This document shows positions 12,801 to 23,027 of a stretch of 64,000 bases of DNA, piece by piece. The position numbers and the translations under genes are program-made. The stretch's first letter is position 1. Each line of letters starts with the position of its first letter. The notes below the pieces were generated by a model that had not been told where the DNA came from, searched no databases, and saw only the letters and a program-made list of their open reading frames with translations. This DNA is from Sesbania bispinosa. Taxonomy: Eukaryota > Streptophyta > Magnoliopsida > Fabales > Fabaceae. Location: assembly GCA_026901365.1 (NCBI GenBank), contig QLOH01000811.1, positions 186,001 to 250,000 on the forward strand, read 5' to 3'.

Positions 12801-13837
12801 CCCATGTTGGTTTGCAGGCAAACATCACCAACACCAATCACCTTAGACACACCATCATTACCCATCTTCAACACTCCAAAATCACCAGAAGTGTAAGATG
12901 TGAAGAACTCCTTCCTCGGTGTAACATGCAATGTAGCACCACTATCAACTATCCACATGCTCTCATCTGATACAAGATTAACTGACCCATGGTCACTGAG
13001 AATAACAAGATCACCACAGGTAGCAGTAGCAACACGATCATCATCATCATGATCCTTCTCTTTCTGCTTACCCTTCTTGCCTTTGTTCTCCTTTTTCCAT
13101 AGAAAACAATACTTCTGTATGTGCCTTGTTTTATGACAATAATGGCACTCCGTGTTCTTTTATATGGACCTGGACTTACTCCTGCTCTTCTCTCTACCAC
13201 CCTTCGGTTCCTTTTTCTGACTTCTCCCCCTGTCTTCAGTGACAAGCACCTCAGACTGAGATGAAGAACCCCGTGCCTTCCTTCTCATCTCTTCATTAAG
13301 AGCACCACTCTTTGCTGCTTGCAAAGAAACAACACCATTAGGGGCCGAGTTGGTAATAGAAACCCGAAATGTCTCCCAAGACTCAGGTAAAGTGTTCAGT
13401 AGCCATAGTCCCAAAACTTCATCATCAAATTTGATACCCATTCCGGATAAATGATCTAGGAGCCCTTGAAATTCATTCAAGTGATCTGAAATGGAAGAAC
13501 TCTCCCTGTACCTCAAATTCATCAGACAGTTCAACAAATACAATTTATTATTCCCTGATTTAGAAGCATACAAGGACTCAATCTTCTCCCAAAAAGTTCT
13601 AGCATGTGTCTCATTAGCAATGTGATTATAAACATTGTCTTCTACAAACTGCCGAATAAAACCACAAACCTGTTGGTGTTCAAAGTCCCATTCTTCTTCA
13701 GACATAGAATCCGGCTTCTGAGTAGCAAAGATAGGAAGATGCAATTTCTTCACAAATAGCAAGTCTTTCATCTTGCCCTTCCACAAGTGATAATTAGTGT
13801 CATTCAAAGCAACCATTTTAGTATTTGCCTCCATCAT
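9815..13837 (-). pseudogene. Copia gag-pol polyprotein with three in-frame stops
   Basis: Start at 13837 (MMEANTKMVALND). Domains in order: gag; zinc knuckle CHYCHKTRHIQKYC (near 13120); protease with DSGATLHVT (12940); integrase zinc region with HRRLSH and CSHCMAGK; integrase core with IRTDNGGEY and NGLVERMNRT; RT with AFLHGDLEEEIYM; RNase H with YSDSDMAGD and LSTTEAEFIA. One frame runs almost throughout, interrupted by stops at 13160-13162, 12392-12394 and 10064-10066, and ends at 9815-9817. The RT active site reads YVDN where the family has YVDD. About 1,340 codons is normal length. Recently intact, now inactive unless read through. Confidence 0.92.
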
Positions 13838-13890
13838 TCAAGCAAGTGAAACAACCCCAAAACTAAAGCCAAAGAGCTTTGATGCCACTC

Positions 13891-14578
13891 TGATGGGGGA
13901 AACAACAACAATAACAATACATAGCACACTCAAATAGTTATGCAGCGGAAATAAATCACCCTAACTTGCAAGAATCTATGAGGAGCAACAACCAATGAAC
14001 AGCAAAAATAAATCACCAAAATCACAATCAAAGACACCAAGATTTTAACGTGGAAAACCCCTCAAAGCAAGGGTAAAAACCACGGGTCATCCAGATCAAA
14101 GAAATAGCTCCACTATGATCAACAAAAGGTACAAAAGAGTCTCAATCAAGCACACAAAATAGTGCTAACACCCAGCCAAACAACAAAGCAATAAAGCTTA
14201 CAAATAGAGAACAATGAAGGTGAAAAGCCCCAAATACACAGCTACAGTGAGAACTGAATATCTCCCAACCTAGACTCCGTATCAACGATCCAACCGTTCA
14301 GAATGAAGAACCGGATGTTCCGAACCTGTTGTCAAATTTTCAGCCTAATCCAACGGTGAACGAATCTGCAGTAGTTGTTTTACAGTCGCAGCTCTGTGTG
14401 AAAACGGGAATGACTTTCTTCTTCTCTCTCAAAGTGCCTAGTGTTCTATCTGACTTAAGACCTTCACACTTACCTCTTGCTGACTTCAAGCCCCTCTCCA
14501 CTTACTTAAGTGAGACATCAAGTGAGCTTCTCAATTTGGGCCTTTTCTCCACATAGGAAGGGAGCCCAATATCCAACA
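13891..14578 (-). repeat. 5' LTR of copia element 1
   Basis: 688 bp. It is followed on the minus strand by GAG and the primer-binding site TGGCATCAAAGC. It should carry the element's promoter, but I do not see an unambiguous TATA box. Confidence 0.92.
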
Positions 14579-14583
14579 ATAAG

Positions 14584-15663
14584 GTTGCAATAGAGAAATT
14601 AAATAAAAATAGTTTAAATTATCAATTGAGAGATTTAATTAAAAACTAGAGATTTTAATTAATTTTGAAAATGCATGTCATGCATGGATGTCAAGACGGA
14701 GCAAATATAATACGACTATTGAATCACGATAAGATCAGATGACATTAAAAAAAAAAAAAAATTATGACATACTAATTTTAAGGCTAAATTAATATGGTTG
14801 ACGGATCGTTTTAATTGGTATCAATTGTAATTACATGATTTGATGTCATGCTGGCCTTTCAAATTAAACAAGTAATTTAGTTCACTTTCAACTTTATGAG
14901 GACATATATTAACTTTCAAGTTAATATCTATTTTAAATTAACCTTAATTGCTTTCATCAGACAAAAAGGTTAGATATTAAATATTATAGCAATCACATCA
15001 AAGAAGAGAAAGTCAATCGACAAACAAGATATCGATCCAACACAAATTTTCAAAGATTTTAATTTTCGACTCGTATGTTCTTATTTAGTTTAGTAGGAGT
15101 TTTGGGAATTTTGTTTCCATGATCTCTCTCTTTATTTTAATTATTGCAAACTCAATTAGATGCTATCATCCACGATGTTTCCATATGAACATACGAGTTA
15201 GAAAATCAAATATCATATTATTAATTTGAGTTCTTAATTAATATATGAAATAATAAGTGGTGTTTTTTATATAGTTTGGATTAACTTCAAATTTATTTAT
15301 ATTTTTCAATAAAAACAAATATTTATATTTACACTTATAAAAAAGTTCTTATAAATTTAGAAATATTTATAAAAAAGTTAAATATTTTTTTTTAAATAAG
15401 TTGAAATGTATAAAATAATTATAAATTTTTGAGAAAAAAAAATTATTTTTCTCTCTCTCTGAATTTGTTTTCTTATGTTATAATTATTGAGAAGTTTATG
15501 TAAATTCACCTTTGACCTTGTAATTTCACCTTATGATTATTCCGAGAGTTTGATTGAATTTTAATGGAATATTAATTGTATGAACCAATCAATTGACTTA
15601 ATTCCAATAGTTTGGACCATGCAACTTCGCAAAAACTTTAAAAATTAACTTGATGGGATATTG
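14584..15663. other. AT-rich intergenic stretch
   Basis: No gene. A short imperfect inverted repeat, ACTCGTATGTTC (about 15068) and GAACATACGAGT (about 15187), is the only structure noticed. Confidence 0.5.
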
Positions 15664-15671
15664 GTTCGAGT

Positions 15672-16221
15672 TAGGGGTGAGTAAAACTCGGTCCTTCCCA
15701 CGGACCCGTCCCAATCCAAGCTATTCGGGTCGGGTTAGACCATATCCCATATGAAAGATTAGAGTTTAATCGGATCTCATTCAATAACTCGATATCGGGT
15801 TACCCAACCCGTCCCATATATGTATATATATAATATATAACATTTATAATTTTACATTACCTAAAGGCTTAACGTCATTTTAACTTTCTAGAGATATTTT
15901 AATTTAACTTTTCTCTAGGATAGAGACTGTATCTACTTTGAAAACACATTCCATACATAAAGTTATATAATAATATAGTGATATTTTTCTCTTAATAATA
16001 TTTGAAAGTTCATAAGAAAGTAAAATATTAGTATTTAGGGTTTGTGGATGGGTTTCTTCGAGTTGTGGACGAGATGAGTTTCAAGTAGTCTTGTACATTG
16101 TCGGATTTTTTTTTTTTGGATTTATGGATGGGTTCGGGTCTGAAAATTTGGTCTGATAAAAAGTTAGGATCGGGTATGGGACGGACAAAACTCATCCCAA
16201 CCCGTCCCATGCTCACCCCTA
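15672..16221. mobile_element. hAT MITE with TAGGGGTGAG ends
   Basis: Left end TAGGGGTGAGTAAAACTCGG and right end ATGCTCACCCCTA form TIRs. A perfect 8-bp duplication GTTCGAGT lies at 15664-15671 and 16222-16229. The arms contain degenerate 'gggacgggt'-type phrases and the core is AT-rich. Confidence 0.88.
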
Positions 16222-16229
16222 GTTCGAGT

Positions 16230-16784
16230 CAAGTCATTGGATTAGTATATATTTATATTTTTTATTATTTCATAAAGTATTTATTAAAAAATTAAAATAA
16301 AATATAAAAATAAAAATATGAGAGGTATTTTTAGACTTTATATCATATATATTTACACAATATTTCTTTAATTTTTTATATATAATATTCATAAAAACAA
16401 TTAAATAAAATAAAAAATATAGGAAAAAAGAAAATTAAGATAATTTTAAGTTGTGTTGGGTTGAATCTGGTTTTAAAATATATAACCAAGTATCTATTTT
16501 GATAATAATCGGATCATACTATTCTATATATATCCAATTTAACCTAATTAGCAATTACTCGAACCGACCTAGATTTTCTGTTTGGATCAAGTTAGGTAGG
16601 TCGGGTTTACAAGTGTGTATCGGGACTCGTGAACATCTCCATTCTCCATCAACTAATATCAAACAATCCATTAAATGATAATATTTCAAAAAGGATTCAT
16701 AAAATTTTAATTCTTCTTTAACACTTTCAATATGTTGGAAATGGAAAAAAAATACATTTTTTTAGAGAGTCATGGTGTATCTCA
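16230..16784. other. AT-rich intergenic stretch
   Basis: Nothing coding is supported. It contains 'gggtcgggtt'-like decay near 16600 that may be MITE debris. Confidence 0.4.
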
Positions 16785-17917
16785 ATTCCTTTTTCTGAGC
16801 GGTATAGCAGGTTGTTCTCTATAGCTTTAAATAAAGATGTATCTGTTGCAGACATTATTGTTATACATGAGGGAGGAATTGGGTGGAATTGGTGTTGGCG
16901 GAGGGGGTTATTCCAGTGGGAGTTGGATCAATTGTCTTTGTTACTGTTGGATCTAACATTGTTTTAGGACAATGATGTGCATTCTGATTATTGGTCTTGG
17001 GTTGCTGATTCAAGTGGATTTTACTCAGTCAAGTCGGGTTATCATGTTATTGTGAATGATATAATCTATGCAGAACTACCCAACTACAAGATGTTGTGGT
17101 GTAAGTTGGTTCCTACTAAAGTATCATGTTTTGCTTGGAGGGAGTTACTGAACAGAATCCCAACAAAAGATAATTTAGCAAGGAGGAATATCCTACAGCG
17201 CTCAAATGTCGATTGTATATGGTGTCAACAAGGATTGGAATATTCAAACCATATTTTCTTTGAATGTTATTATGCTTTTCATACTTGGATGCTTTGTTTG
17301 GAATAGTGTGGTTTTAATTTTGTGCTTTCAAATACCTTTACTAATCATTTTGCCTAGTTCTTAGGTCTTCCAAACTGTAATTCTGATATAAGATATAGGT
17401 GTGCTGTCATTTGGTTGTCTGTTCTTTGGAGCCAATGGTTGGCTAGGAATGATATGGTCTTTAATAATCATTCCCTCTCTCCATATGAAGTATTGGAGCT
17501 GGTTAAATTGAGGTCTTGGAAGTGGTTAAATTGTAGAGATAAAAATTTCCTCTATGATTTCTATTCCTGGCATGTGAATCCTGCACCATGTCTAAATTAT
17601 GGTTTTTAAGGTCGCTGGAGTGGCAAGTTTTTGATGTGGTGACACATTGCATGTCCACTGTTTTATTTTAATTTGAACTCAGGTGGTGTGTTCCTATTTC
17701 ATTCCAAGATGCGGTTTCTTTAATTTTGTTTTGACTTGGATGCTACATCCTACTTGGTTTTAGCTTTTGGTCATGTATTCTGTATTTATTTATGGTTAGG
17801 AGTGTTTGTATTGGTGACTGTACGACTATAGTATTCTACCCTTTTCATGTTTTTGTATTGGGTTAGAGTACCCCTTGTACTCTCTTTTAATATATTTCAT
17901 TTTGCCTAGCAAAAAGA
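16785..17917 (+). mobile_element. LINE 3' fragment
   Basis: Only the C-terminal part of ORF2 and the 3'UTR are present. The body ends around GTACTCTCTTTTAATATATTTCATTTTGCC-type sequence followed by AGCAAAAAG, as seen in plant L1 tails. It is 5'-truncated downstream of RT and is a different family from the LINE at 1789-5930. Confidence 0.7.
16795..17609 (+). pseudogene. LINE ORF2 C-terminus (zf-RVT region)
   Basis: The translation shows SRYSRLFSIALNKD, then SDYWSWVADSSGFYSVKSGY, then LWCKLVPTKVSCFAWRELLN and the zinc-finger pattern CIWCQQGLEYSNHIFFEC. After stops near 17305 and 17357 it resumes with LSVLWSQWLARNDMVFN. W..P.K...F.WR....IPT...L..R and C..C....E...H.FF.C are the zf-RVT signature found at the end of plant LINE ORF2. 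RT and endonuclease are missing. Dead fragment. Confidence 0.8.
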
Positions 17918-17982
17918 AAATGTTGGTATAGGAATGGGTAAGAAGAGCATGATATAAGTAACAAGACCCATAAACCTAATTA

Positions 17983-18244
17983 GGGTTAAATATGTTTTTG
18001 GTCCCTAAACTTTCACCCGAATTTGGTTTTGGTCCCTAATTTTTTTTCGTTGTTTTTGGTCCCTAACGTTTTCAAATCATTGAAATTAGTCTCTGTTGTC
18101 AACTCTGTTAAATACAAGAGTGATGTGGCAGGGACTAATTTCAATGACATGAAAATGTCAGGGACCAAAAACAACGGAAAATATAGATTAGGGACCAAAA
18201 CCAAATTCAGGTGAAAGTTTAGGGACCAAAACCATATTTAACCC
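17983..18244. mobile_element. 262-bp foldback MITE, MULE-like ('ggtccctaa' family)
   Basis: Ends GGGTTAAATATG and CATATTTAACCC are exact inverses. The arms repeat TTGGTCCCTAA against TTAGGGACCAAAA, so almost the whole element folds back. Flanks ACCTAATTA (17974-17982) and ATCTAATTA (18245-18253) match 8/9, a MULE-type 9-bp duplication. Confidence 0.8.
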
Positions 18245-18253
18245 ATCTAATTA

Positions 18254-18574
18254 ATACTTTAAAGTTTTGGGTTAAATGTGGTGTCTAATTCACTTGCGTG
18301 ATTTACTCTAGTCCAATTTTGGAGGTTATGTGAGACAAGGACAGTGCAAGTATTTGGCCCTTGAGGGGGAAGACTAGATTAATTCAGACTCACACTTAAG
18401 TTGGATATTATTGAAATATCAAGTGTTAATCCCACATCATGGAATTTAATCATTAACATTTTTAAGAAGTACAATTGTCTAGTGAAATACTTATTAAAAA
18501 TTTAATATTTAATATACTGGTAAAATTGTCTAGTGAAATGTGAAAATTAAAAGATAGGTATCCCATTTATATAA
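18254..18574. other. Short intergenic stretch
   Basis: 321 bp between the MITE and the mariner element; nothing recognised. Confidence 0.5.
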
Positions 18575-18849
18575 TACTACCTCTGGTCCTATATATAAGA
18601 AACAAAAGTGCAATTTTTTTTGTCCTAAATATAAGAAACATAGTCATATTTTCATTTGTATTAATTAATAGATTCCTTTTATACCCCCAATTTATTAAGA
18701 GAGAGACACTCACCAATTTCCCATATTAGTGGCTTTAATTTATTGGAGCATTTTCATTTCACCAGGGAGGCCAAAAGACGTTCACGTTGTTTACTTAAAA
18801 CCAAGTTCAATTAAAAAACATATTTTGATAACAATAAAAAGTTAAGTCT

Positions 18850-19296
18850 GTGGAATCGAAAATGGAAGATGATGATAACAAGTTGAACGTGAAGACAAAC
18901 TTTGACCTGAACAAGTTGCCAGACGATTCCTATGAAGTTTCTTTTGACCAAGTTGAAGATTCACTGGATAATGCCGACGAGAATGAAAACAGGAATGATG
19001 AACTTGCTTTTGCTCGAGATGAAGATTCACTGGATAGTGCTGATGATACTGAAAATAAGTATGAAGAAACCATCTTTAGAGGTAAATGGACATCACAACA
19101 TGATGATGATTTATCAGAGAATAATCAGTTGCATTCAAATGGTGTGAAAGTCTTGAATTCAAGTGATTGTAACAGTGAAAAGGTTCCTGACCTTAACAAG
19201 TTTCCAAATGAAGGGCATGATTTTGATTGTGAATGTGGAGCTTTGAAGGATGAGGTTTTGAATATGATGAAGATATATTTGGATCATTTTTACTAG
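18850..19296 (+). CDS. Acidic 148-aa protein with two DLNxxP motifs, inside the MLE
   Basis: Unrecognised protein. An intact ORF runs from ATG at 18850 to TAG at 19296; a second in-frame ATG (MEDDD) lies 4 codons in. It is rich in D, E and N and has no membrane segment. It contains an internal near-repeat EDSLDNADENENRNDE / EDSLDSADDTENKYEE. Two motifs fit the DLNxxP form of the plant EAR repression motif: FDLNKLPDD near residue 20 and PDLNKFPNE near residue 119. The C-terminus has CECGALKDEV and ends IYLDHFY. It faces the transposase gene, about 3.7 kb from its 3' end. The transposase N-terminal exon also has an acidic DLNQSP segment, so this may be a rearranged copy of the transposase N-terminus or an accessory gene. 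No function is assigned. Confidence 0.5.
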   Translation: MESKMEDDDNKLNVKTNFDLNKLPDDSYEVSFDQVEDSLDNADENENRNDELAFARDEDSLDSADDTENKYEETIFRGKWTSQHDDDLSENNQLHSNGVKVLNSSDCNSEKVPDLNKFPNEGHDFDCECGALKDEVLNMMKIYLDHFY

Positions 19297-19437
19297 GTTG
19301 TTTACATTTGTTTGTATTGTTTATGGATGTATGGACCTTTTGAATTGCTTAAGTATACTTTGAAATGTCTTCATCTATGAAAAGAGTAACTTTTGATTTT
19401 GTTTAGATTTGTTTACATTGGTAAGATTTATTTACGC

Positions 19438-19808
19438 CTCATTTGAAATAACTAAAGTAACACACATTGAAATAATCAATCAAATCAAGGAAAACAATAT
19501 TGTGCAGGAAAGATTTTTCACATGAAAGTGTTGTTTGTTGAAAAGATTGCTCAGACAATCCTCCACATGCACTTGAACTGCTAGATTGATCTTTGTAATA
19601 CAGAGAAGGTTCAAACTCAAATTCATTATTGAAACTTTCATCAATGAAATTGAATTCTACCTCTATTGCATTTGTATCCTTGATAAAAAAAACTTTTTAG
19701 GTGAATTAAAACCTTCAGGTGAAGGATGCCTATCCAATAAGTCTTGATCTTTTGGTACAAGAAAATCACTAGCGCCACACCCATAGTACCAATCTATGAC
19801 AAATAGTC
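19438..19808 (-). pseudogene. Exon-like gene fragment inside the MLE, unidentified
   Basis: On the minus strand a good acceptor (CTCTGCAG) precedes an open stretch reading IDWYYGCGASDFLVPKDQD and LLDRHPSPEGFNSPKKFF. After a one-base shift in a run of eight T it continues as IKDTNAIEVEFNFIDESFNN, then EFEFEPSLYYKDQSSSSSAC, and ends at a TGA about 19438. The composition is that of a real plant protein and unlike transposase. I do not recognise the family. It lies on the transposase strand, downstream of it. It may be a captured host exon or part of the MLE's own cargo. Confidence 0.4.
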
Positions 19809-19829
19809 TGCAGAGTGTTCAAATTGTGT

Positions 19830-20814
19830 GAAGATTAGCATATAGTAGAAAATGGCCTTTATAATTGGAAATATGCATAATTTAATTATCTTTGTCCCTT
19901 CTATACGGTTTCAACTTTCCATAATTTTATTGTGTCCAAATATACTTTCCCTATAAACAAATACTACTATCATTGTCTGTTGCAAAAGGTACTGCATAAC
20001 CAAACATTGTGTGCAAGAGTACCATTACTATTAGCAGATAGTTGAATATGTAATAATTTAGGAGAGGAAATCCTACAACATAAATAAAAGGACTTTACTA
20101 GAGACAAGTTAGGATTTAACTAGCCAATGAATCAAGAAGTCATGAATTCATAATGGTAACAAGAAAGAATTATAAACCCAATAATGAAGGTGCCATAAAG
20201 CCTGATTATTCCTATCAGAATTTGTGGTATCAAAATAGTGTTTAAATCTTAACCATCAGTTGAAGCTTGGCATACCTGATAAGGTGATTGAGATGATTGT
20301 TGGAGCCCATCATACTATTTTCCCTTCTAATGTCTAGATCCTCAAGTTATGGAGACTTCATTGGAAATGGTTTCTTAGAGAACCCCATTAGAACAAACTT
20401 ACTAGAGTAAAAGTGTAACACTCATGGTCTATCCAATGATTTAGGCCGAACCACAAGCATAATTACATGATTTAGGAAACTCCATACAACAAGCAAAAGG
20501 TATGCAGATAAGTAGTTTCTATATCACTTTCTCTTCAAAGATTAATGGAAGTTTTATATTTCCACCTTTATCAAAGAACTAAAACTCAAAGAAAAAAGTA
20601 GCTTCCTCAAAATTATAGGACATATCAAGCTTTTTCCCATATGCAGGCCGAACCACAAGCATAATTAATTGAGTGCAAACCATATAAACCAAGGAGATCA
20701 ATTGTGCAGGAAATTATTAGTTATTTAAAAGTGTGTACAAAAATAAAATGAAAAAAAAAATAAAATCAAAGAGAAAAAAACTCGTGTGCATAACGTGAAG
20801 GGAGAGTGAGGTAT
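19830..20814. other. MLE interior, no gene seen
   Basis: AT-rich. The phrase GGCCGAACCACAAGCATAAT occurs twice (about 20443 and 20646), suggesting a short internal duplication. No reading frame is supported. Confidence 0.4.
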
Positions 20815-22073
20815 TGTTAGGTATATGCACTAGAGACTTATATGTTTTTTGAAACATCCATCACATGTATCATATTATTTTATAAAAGCAATTCATTCTT
20901 TTAAGAATACAATTAATGTCCTTAGAATAGTAAGCTCAAACTTCATAAGAAATCAAGTAGATGACTTGATCGTGAGATCTTATGAAGAACTATTCTTAAA
21001 ATAGTCCCTGGTCAAGTATCATCTTAGGACAAAGATGCATTTAGATTAGTATGTGAGTTCATTGATGATCACATCTCATGGATCATGGATATGAGATATC
21101 ATGTGCTCACATAAGTACATATTAAGAGTAATAGTGCACTGGACAGACCCACCTTAAGAACGTTGCATGGATTGTTACATAAGTGTCATGAATGTTTCTT
21201 AAATTGATAAATGTTATATGAAGTCCTTTGACCTGAAATCACTACGATTTCTACATATGGAATTATATGTTTTAAATATCATCAAACGTTGCCTGTAACA
21301 AGGTGATCATAAAGTTGGTATTTAGACATATAATAAATTATGTGGTGGGATGGGAGTGACCTAGATGTGATTTATCTCTCCTATGTAACAGGAGTTATAT
21401 CTGTAGGCCCCTTGATAAAGTGAGACTGCAAAATGCATGGCCATGCTCAGGAGGATAAACATGAGATGTTTATTTTCTGTACAGTCTACTTGGGGATCAA
21501 GAAAACATAAATTGAACTATATAAGGTTGACACATTCCGTGCCCTTGTGTTCAATTAGATATTTGGATAAGGGAACAGATCATATAAATTATCATAAAAT
21601 AGGATTCGTCAAGGTTGTTGACAATATCAATATTTGGGTAGTGATGTATTGCTAGATACCGCTCACTATTTATGATATTAAATATAAAAGGGTTTATTTT
21701 AATATCATAACCAAATATTAAAAGTCTATTGGGTCACACGCATACAACAAGCCGCTAGGAAAAGATAATAATTCTAATTTGATTAGAATGGGCCAGACCC
21801 ATATATGTTAGGGTTAATAGAGTGAGGGGTTAAACCCTAGCCACCACTCTATAAATAGAGCATGAGATTCATTGCCCTAGACACACGAGTAATCGCTCTC
21901 ACTCTCTAAACACTACTAGAAGAGTTGAGGAGGGTTTCCTAGTTCGGCTGTTGGCATGGACACCTCTAGGGACGTGGCTGTTATTGCCTCGTTTACAATC
22001 CTCATAAGGTATGTCATTATGTTTTCATGCCTTTTATGCCTTAATTTATGTTTTCGCATTAACGATCATAACA
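20815..22073 (+). mobile_element. LTR (about 1.26 kb), apparently solo, nested in the MLE
   Basis: Starts TGTTAGGTATATGC and ends GATCATAACA, giving TGTTA/TAACA inverted ends. A second, inverted copy of its start is at 1-256. It has a promoter-like TATA at 21849. No internal retrotransposon sequence adjoins either side, so a solo LTR is likeliest. No matching 5-bp duplication is seen at these edges: GGTAT precedes it and AGGGA follows, although GGTAT does recur at 22129-22133. Confidence 0.65.
21849..21858 (+). promoter_or_regulatory. Putative LTR TATA box
   Basis: CTATAAATAG sits about 225 bp before the LTR end, followed about 30 nt later by CCCTAGACACACGAG, a reasonable start region for the retrotransposon transcript. 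Confidence 0.5.
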
Positions 22074-23027
22074 AGGGAGAGAATCCATTTATTCTGCTAC
22101 ACCCTGACCACATGCTTGATTCCCTTTAGGTATAATTATGACCGAGGAGTGGTGATGTAAGTGGAACCGAGCCTTTTGAACTTGGTGTTGTGATGTTGTG
22201 TAGGAAATTTTACCCATGCCGTTATCAAGTATACTTGCTTCAAGCAATTGAAAAAAAATCATGATCTTGCTCAAGTTACATGACTTGGATGATTGCTAAT
22301 AAATTGAAATATAAATAATTGACACTGAACTTGCTTTTAAGTTTTAAAACATGAGAAAGATAGCTAATGCTCGCATACAGAAAGGTGAGTCCCATAGCTA
22401 TGCCATGTGCTATGGAAATATGGTTCATTCTGTCAATTTTTTTTTTATTTTTTGAGACGTAGTACAAAACACGAGTGTGTCTATAAACACGGGAAAAATG
22501 ACTAACAAAACCTGAATTTCCAAGCGCTTGCATAGGAAGCGAGACAAAAACTAAAGTAAATCTTTGTGGATTTTGATGAAATCCAACATAACATCAACTC
22601 TAAAATGAAAATGGATAAATTTTGTTATTGCAAAAACTGAATAATACTACTATTGCATCGTCTTTCATTTCTTTACACATGTTTCCAAAAATTACATCTT
22701 TCAAGTGATTGTAACATGTTGAAAACTGAAAAATGAGTTCTTAATTAAACATTGCCTCTAGTGTAATCTTATCCAACATCTGCTATGCACCTGCATGTAT
22801 ATCATCCATTTATCCTAACTTTTAATCGCCTTCCACTTGCAAGAAATTATTCACTGTAAGAACTACAGTCCCAAAGGCAGAGGTTGTTGACTAAACATTC
22901 TTCAAATCTAAGGCAAGCAAAAATAAAAGGTTACAGACAAACCTTATGCAGTGTCCACATTTTCTAAATATTGAGAAACTTCTTGAATCAGGAAAGGATC
23001 ACAACTCAGTTGATTTGGTATCCCACT
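22074..23027. other. MLE interior downstream of the transposase gene
   Basis: About 950 bp without a supported gene. It probably includes the transposase 3'UTR and other MLE sequence. Confidence 0.45.

Larger units (their letters stand above)
9109..14578 (-). mobile_element. Full-length Ty1/copia LTR retrotransposon
   Basis: The element has two closely similar LTRs (9109-9798 and 13891-14578), TG...CA termini on the minus strand (TGTTGGG start, CCATCA end) and a perfect 5-bp duplication ATAAG (9104-9108 and 14579-14583). After the 5' LTR, three bases in, comes TGGCATCAAAGC, close to the initiator-Met tRNA primer site TGGTATCAGAGC. A polypurine tract (GAGGGGGAGA) lies just before the 3' LTR. 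Gag, protease, integrase, RT and RNase H appear in copia order between them. Confidence 0.95.

Noticed and set aside
14329..14556. 75-codon + strand ORF
   Set aside because: It lies within the LTR of copia element 1, and the matching LTR at 9109-9798 does not preserve it as a protein.
15068..15200. Inverted repeat ACTCGTATGTTC / GAACATACGAGT as a microRNA hairpin
   Set aside because: Arms of about 12-20 nt separated by about 105 nt with poor pairing between; not a convincing precursor.
18023..18214. 63-codon ORFs on both strands
   Set aside because: They lie in the palindromic MITE at 17983-18244, so both strands give the same chance ORF.
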